A stretch of 38,561 nucleotides of DNA from Saccharofermentans sp. GTDB taxonomy: Bacteria > Bacillota > Clostridia > Saccharofermentanales > Saccharofermentanaceae. Made by a program: the position numbers and the translations under genes. Position 1 is the first letter of the stretch; each line of letters opens with the position of its first letter. This document shows positions 34,212 through 38,561 of this stretch, in pieces. The notes below the pieces were generated by a model that was given only the letters and a program-made list of their open reading frames with translations, did not search any database and was not told the origin of the DNA. The stretch covers positions 1-38,561 of the forward strand of contig JAKSRJ010000024.1 of the NCBI GenBank assembly GCA_024403715.1, in the 5' to 3' direction.

Positions 34212-36875
34212 ATGGCAAGAATTGATTCTGTAAACAAAGTTTTCGATCCTAAGGAAGCTGAACCGAGACTTTATAACGAGTGGAAGGATAAGGGTTATTT
34301 TAAGCCTGATGATAGTGAAGGTAAGGAAGCCTTCTCTATCGTTATGCCACCACCAAATATCACAGGTCAGCTCCACATGGGTCATGCCTTGGATAACACT
34401 CTCCAGGATATTCTCGTTAGATATAAGAGAATGAAGGGCTATTCCACTCTTTGGGTGCCTGGTACAGACCACGCATCTATTGCAACTGAGGCAAAAATTG
34501 TTGAGCAGATGCGTAAGGAAGGCATTTTTAAGGAAGATTTAGGTCGTGATGGATTCCTTGAGAGAGCTTGGGCATGGAAAGAGCAGTACGGCGGAAGAAT
34601 CGTTGAGCAGCTTAAGAAAATGGGTTCATCCTGTGACTGGAGTCACGAGCGTTTCACTATGGACGAAGGCTGTTCTGAAGCTGTTCAGGAAGTATTTATT
34701 AAGTACTATGACAAAGGCCTTATCTATCGAGGCGAGCGTATTATTAACTGGTGCCCACATTGCCTTACATCAATTTCTAATGCTGAGGTTGAATATGAGG
34801 ATCAGGCTGGCCATTTCTGGCACTTAAGATATCCATTTGAAGATGGATCTGGTTATTTGGAACTTGCTACTACAAGACCTGAGACATTGCTCGGTGATAC
34901 TGCTGTTGCTGTTAATCCTAAGGATGAGAGATATAAGGATCTTATTGGTAAGATGCTTGTTCTTCCTCTTGTTGGACGTAAGATTCCTGTTGTTGGTGAC
35001 GATTACGTAGATATTGAATTTGGTACTGGTGTAGTTAAGATTACTCCTGCTCACGATCCTAATGACTTTGAGGTTGGTAGAAGACACGGCCTTGAAGTAA
35101 TTACAGTTATGACTGAGGATGCTCATATTACTGAGGATTATCCTAAGTATGCGGGTATGGACCGTTTTGAGGCTCGTAAGGCAATTGTTAAGGACTTAGA
35201 AGAAGGTGGATTCCTTATTAAGGTTGAAGATTATAACCATAATGTTGGTACATGCTATCGTTGTGGAACAACAATTGAGCCACGAGTTTCTTTGCAGTGG
35301 TTCGTTAAGATGGAAGAACTTGCTAAGCCTGCTATTGAGGCAGTTAAGACTGGTAAGACAAGATTTGTTCCACAGAGATTTGAGAAGAATTACTTCAACT
35401 GGATGAATGATATTCGCGACTGGTGTATCTCCAGACAGCTTTGGTGGGGTCATAGAATCCCTGCGTTCTATTGTGACGATTGTGGTGAGACAGTAGTTAC
35501 AAGAGATGGTGATGTAGTTTGTCCTAAGTGTGGTAAGCCAATGCGTCAGGATCCAGATACTCTTGATACATGGTTCTCATCTGCTTTGTGGCCATTCTCA
35601 ACTCTTGGCTGGCCAGAGAATACTGAGGATTTGAAGAAGTTCTATCCTACAAACACGCTTGTAACAGGATACGATATCATCACATTCTGGGTATCTAGAA
35701 TGATGGTTGCAGGTCTTGCTCATATGGATGAAATTCCATTTAAGGATGTTCTTATCCATGGCCTTGTAAGAGACTCTCAGGGTAGAAAGATGAGTAAGTC
35801 TTTGGGTAATGGTATCGACCCACTTGAGATTATCGATAAGTATGGTGCCGATGCTCTTCGTTTTGCTCTTGTTACTGGTAACGCTCCAGGAAATGATCAG
35901 AGATTCCAGGAAGATAAGATTGAGATGGGTAGAAACTTCTCTAATAAGATCTGGAATGCTATGCGATTCGTTATTATGAATTGTGATGATGATTTGTCAT
36001 TCGAGGATGTTGATGCTTCTAAGTATACTCTTGAGGATAAGTGGATTTTAACAGGTCTTAACAGGCTCGTTTCTGAGGTCACTGTTAACTTCGATAATTA
36101 CGATTATGGTGTTGCATTGCAGAAAATCGTGGACTTCCTTTGGGATTCTTATTGTGACTGGTATATCGAGATTGCTAAGAGTCGTCTCTTTGATACAGAG
36201 TGTCCAACACGTAAAGAAGCTCTTTACCTTTTGAATTACGTACTTGGCGTATGTATGAAGTTGTTACACCCATTTATGCCTTTCGTAACAGAAGAGGTTT
36301 ACTACAATCTTGTGCTTGATACTAAGTCTGATTCCATCATGATTTCTGATTGGCCAGAGACTTCTGATATCCCATCCTTCCCAGAAGATGAGAAGATGAT
36401 GGCTACTTTGATGGGCGCTATTAGATCTATGCGTAACATTCGAGCAGAGATGAATGTTGCTCCTTCTCGTAAGGCTCACATCATTCTTGTAACAGCTTCA
36501 GAGGATGTTAAGGCAATGTTCTCGAACGGTCTTCCTTTCCTTGAGAGACTTGCATCTGTAAGTTCTATGGATATTCAAGGCGACAAGGCTGGAATTCCTT
36601 CAACTGCAGTTGCTGCTCTGTTTGAGGGTGGTGAGATTTATATGCCTCTTGAGGATTTGATTGATATTGAGAAAGAGCTTGCAAGGCTTGGAAAAGAGTG
36701 CGAGAAGCTTGATGGTGAGTTAGCAAGAGTTAAGGGTAAGTTATCAAATGAGAACTTTGTAAGCAAGGCTCCAGCGGCAGTAATCGACGCAGAAAAAGCA
36801 AAGCTTGCTAAGTACGAAGAACTTAAGAAGGGTATCGAAGAGAGAATCGAGACTCTTAGTAATACAGCTAAGTAA
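34212..36875 (+). CDS. valS: Valyl-tRNA synthetase
   Basis: 887 residues, a full-length class I synthetase. The HIGH motif lies in PPPNITGQLHMGHALDNTL (about 47-65), and the KMSKS loop is GRKMSKSLGNG. The editing domain (about 190-330) includes TTRPETLLGDTAVAVNP. A zinc-like CDDCGE...CPKCGK is inserted near 418-440. The C-terminal coiled coil (ELARLGKECEKL...) that binds tRNA is intact. No T-box is present in the 22 bp before it. Confidence 0.97.
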   Translation: MARIDSVNKVFDPKEAEPRLYNEWKDKGYFKPDDSEGKEAFSIVMPPPNITGQLHMGHALDNTLQDILVRYKRMKGYSTLWVPGTDHASIATEAKIVEQMRKEGIFKEDLGRDGFLERAWAWKEQYGGRIVEQLKKMGSSCDWSHERFTMDEGCSEAVQEVFIKYYDKGLIYRGERIINWCPHCLTSISNAEVEYEDQAGHFWHLRYPFEDGSGYLELATTRPETLLGDTAVAVNPKDERYKDLIGKMLVLPLVGRKIPVVGDDYVDIEFGTGVVKITPAHDPNDFEVGRRHGLEVITVMTEDAHITEDYPKYAGMDRFEARKAIVKDLEEGGFLIKVEDYNHNVGTCYRCGTTIEPRVSLQWFVKMEELAKPAIEAVKTGKTRFVPQRFEKNYFNWMNDIRDWCISRQLWWGHRIPAFYCDDCGETVVTRDGDVVCPKCGKPMRQDPDTLDTWFSSALWPFSTLGWPENTEDLKKFYPTNTLVTGYDIITFWVSRMMVAGLAHMDEIPFKDVLIHGLVRDSQGRKMSKSLGNGIDPLEIIDKYGADALRFALVTGNAPGNDQRFQEDKIEMGRNFSNKIWNAMRFVIMNCDDDLSFEDVDASKYTLEDKWILTGLNRLVSEVTVNFDNYDYGVALQKIVDFLWDSYCDWYIEIAKSRLFDTECPTRKEALYLLNYVLGVCMKLLHPFMPFVTEEVYYNLVLDTKSDSIMISDWPETSDIPSFPEDEKMMATLMGAIRSMRNIRAEMNVAPSRKAHIILVTASEDVKAMFSNGLPFLERLASVSSMDIQGDKAGIPSTAVAALFEGGEIYMPLEDLIDIEKELARLGKECEKLDGELARVKGKLSNENFVSKAPAAVIDAEKAKLAKYEELKKGIEERIETLSNTAK

Positions 36876-36892
36876 GGTAGGAGGATTAAAAA

Positions 36893-37567
36893 ATGGCTAC
36901 AGGATTTGAAAATCATGCTTTAATTGAGAAGCTTCCAAAAGAAGGTGTTCATTGTTTCCCTGCTAATGAGAGTCAGGTTAAAACAAGAAGAATCGTAACT
37001 GTTATTCTTATGGTAGTATTCGCAGCACTGGCGATACTTTTCCTTGTTATGCAGACAAAGCAGATTCCAATGGCTGTTGCGGCTGGTGTTGCCTTTGTAA
37101 TTACATTACTCGTATTCATTCAGACTTTTCTCATTGCTAAGTATCGTGTTGCAATCGATTACAACAATAAGAAGGTTGTATTACGTTACCGCTATAGCTT
37201 AATTGATATCCCTTTTGAGACATTTGATGCTAGAGATGGTGAGCCTGATAAGGCAGAAGAGATGCTTAATAATGCTACTAATAATGGCACTAAGACTGAG
37301 TACTTGATTCTTGATAATGTATTCGATGAAGCTTGTTATCAGACTTCAACTAAGGATCTTGCTTCAAATGATGATTTCTTCACATTGAAGAAAGAGACTT
37401 TTGCAATTGCAGAAGCTTATGGTGCTCGTAACTCCGAGAATGCAATTAAGCAAAATACTTCAAAAAAGAACAACGAAGCGATTAAGGCTAAGGACCTCAA
37501 TGAAGATGATATTGATGCTATCGTTGAGGAAGCTTCCAAGGAACACGAAGATTCAAAGAAGAAGTAA
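36893..37567 (+). CDS. Small membrane protein of unknown function
   Basis: 224 residues, not recognised. Two membrane helices lie near 34-53 and 60-82, with a short connecting turn. The remaining ~140 residues are hydrophilic, beginning with a strand-rich segment (YRVAIDYNNKKVVLRYRYS) that resembles a PH-like or YcxB-like domain after paired helices. The C-terminus is a highly charged tail (about 185-224). GGAGG precedes the ATG, 17 bp after valS, and a terminator follows at once. Confidence 0.75.
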   Translation: MATGFENHALIEKLPKEGVHCFPANESQVKTRRIVTVILMVVFAALAILFLVMQTKQIPMAVAAGVAFVITLLVFIQTFLIAKYRVAIDYNNKKVVLRYRYSLIDIPFETFDARDGEPDKAEEMLNNATNNGTKTEYLILDNVFDEACYQTSTKDLASNDDFFTLKKETFAIAEAYGARNSENAIKQNTSKKNNEAIKAKDLNEDDIDAIVEEASKEHEDSKKK

Positions 37568-37591
37568 AATTCATATCACTTGAATTGACGG

Positions 37592-37618
37592 AAAAGACGG
37601 TCTGATGACCGTCTTTTT
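37592..37618 (+). terminator. Intrinsic terminator of the valS operon
   Basis: An 11-bp perfect stem (37592-37602 with 37607-37617, loop TGAT) ends in five T residues. Confidence 0.92.
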
Positions 37619-37641
37619 GTATTATAGAACCAAATCATTTA

Positions 37642-37670
37642 TTGACTATGTAATCCCATAAAAGTATTAT
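37642..37670 (+). promoter_or_regulatory. Promoter of the aldolase gene
   Basis: TTGACT (37642-37647), a 17-bp spacer and TATTAT (37665-37670); an overlapping TATAAT (37668-37673) would need a 20-bp spacer. It lies about 40 nt before the AAGGAG ribosome site. Confidence 0.6.
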
Positions 37671-37720
37671 AATTATGCGCGGTTTAATCCGTAGTAAGTA
37701 GTTTTAAGGAGATTGTTCCT

Positions 37721-38561
37721 ATGCCATTAGTAACAACAACTGAAATGTTTAAGAAGGCTTACGACGGCGGTTATGCTATCGGTGCTTTCAATGTTAACAA
37801 CATGGAAATCGTTCAGGGTATCACAGAGGCTGCTGGTGAGCTCAATTCCCCAGTTATCCTTCAGGTATCTAAGGGCGCACGTGCTTATGCTAACCACACA
37901 TATCTTGTAAAGCTCGTTGAGGCAGCTGTACAGGAGAATCCACAGATTCCAATCGCTCTTCACCTTGACCACGGTGATTCCTTCGAGCTCTGCAAGAGCT
38001 GTATCGATGGCGGTTTCACATCTGTTATGATTGATGCTTCTTCTAAGTCTTTTGAGGATAACATCGCTCTTACAAAGCAGGTTGTAGAGTATGCTCACGC
38101 TCACGGTGTAGTAGTTGAGGCTGAGCTTGGTACTCTTGCTGGTATCGAGGATGAGGTTGTTGTTGAGGCTGGTAAGGAGTCTTACACAAAGCCAGAGGAA
38201 GTTGAGGAGTTCGTATCTAGAACAGGTTGTGATTCCCTCGCTATCGCTATCGGTACTTCTCACGGTGCTTATAAGTTTACAGCTGATCAGTGCACACGTA
38301 ATGCTGACGGTATCCTTGTACCACCTCCACTTCGTTTCGACGTTCTTGAGGAGTGCATGAAGAGACTTCCTGGTTTCCCTATCGTTCTCCACGGTTCTTC
38401 TTCTGTTCCACAGGAGTTCGTAAAGATGGTTAACGCTTACGGCGGAAACATGCCAGATGCAGTAGGTATCCCAGAGGAGCAGCTCCGTGAGGCAGCTAAG
38501 CTTGCAGTATGTAAGATCAACATCGACTCTGATATCCGTCTTGCTATGACAGGTAACATCA
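37721..38561 (+). CDS. fba: Class II fructose-bisphosphate aldolase (partial, runs off the window)
   Basis: 280 complete codons are visible and the 3' end is outside the window. It splits fructose 1,6-bisphosphate in glycolysis and needs zinc. The N-terminus IGAFNVNNMEIVQGI, the metal and catalytic segment HLDHGD (about 85-90), VEAELGTLAG, GTSHGAYKF, LHGSSSVP (usually LHGASS/GS) and KINIDSDIRLA are all class II landmarks. Codon use is markedly biased, as expected for a highly expressed gene. It has its own promoter. It is not the open frame on the opposite strand over 37727-38392, which is a shadow. Confidence 0.95.
   Translation, partial: MPLVTTTEMFKKAYDGGYAIGAFNVNNMEIVQGITEAAGELNSPVILQVSKGARAYANHTYLVKLVEAAVQENPQIPIALHLDHGDSFELCKSCIDGGFTSVMIDASSKSFEDNIALTKQVVEYAHAHGVVVEAELGTLAGIEDEVVVEAGKESYTKPEEVEEFVSRTGCDSLAIAIGTSHGAYKFTADQCTRNADGILVPPPLRFDVLEECMKRLPGFPIVLHGSSSVPQEFVKMVNAYGGNMPDAVGIPEEQLREAAKLAVCKINIDSDIRLAMTGNI

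Overview
This window is a gene-dense, AT-rich stretch of a Clostridia-type (Firmicutes) chromosome. The evidence is the gene neighbourhoods: metK-recD2-comF followed by a structured RNA, cysE-cysS-mrnC-rlmB, tig-clpX, and an atp operon preceded by upp. Strong GGAGG-type ribosome sites and sigma-A-like promoters agree. I cannot fix the family. There is no phage, insertion sequence or CRISPR array.

Layout. 1-3100 holds an OGG-type DNA glycosylase (minus), metF (plus) and an rRNA guanine methyltransferase (minus). After a 368-bp regulatory gap, 3463-12292 is one plus-strand run: proA, rpiB, upp and the F1Fo ATP synthase genes. 12296-17217 is a compact minus-strand tad (Flp pilus) locus: TadZ-like, TadA, a fused TadB-TadC, a 56-residue Flp pilin and an FHA protein. 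17397-21625 is metK, recD2 and comF, then a structured RNA, most likely of the raiA-motif class. 21854-28855 is cysE, cysS, mrnC, an rlmB-type methyltransferase and two lipoprotein genes. A tyrosine phosphatase (minus), tRNA-Arg(ACG), a nicotinamidase-like hydrolase, tig, clpX, a ROK glucokinase, valS, a small membrane protein and a class II fructose-bisphosphate aldolase (cut by the window end) complete it.

The most striking feature is in the atp operon. No separate full-length delta subunit gene exists. The alpha-subunit gene starts with a TTG overlapping atpF and encodes 625 residues. Its first ~76 residues match the C-terminal (b-binding) domain of delta; then come an acidic linker and a complete alpha subunit. 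The six-helix N-terminal domain of delta, which normally grips the alpha N-termini, has no coding space. This implies a peripheral stalk attached covalently to alpha, with up to three delta C-terminal domains per F1.

Secondary points of interest are four CGACAA repeats spaced exactly 10 bp between the tad locus and metK, the TadB-TadC fusion with a TadZ-like protein lacking a P-loop, the structured RNA lying after comF but before cysE, a two-lipoprotein module with a solute-binding-like domain and no transporter genes, and a probable leaderless mRNA.
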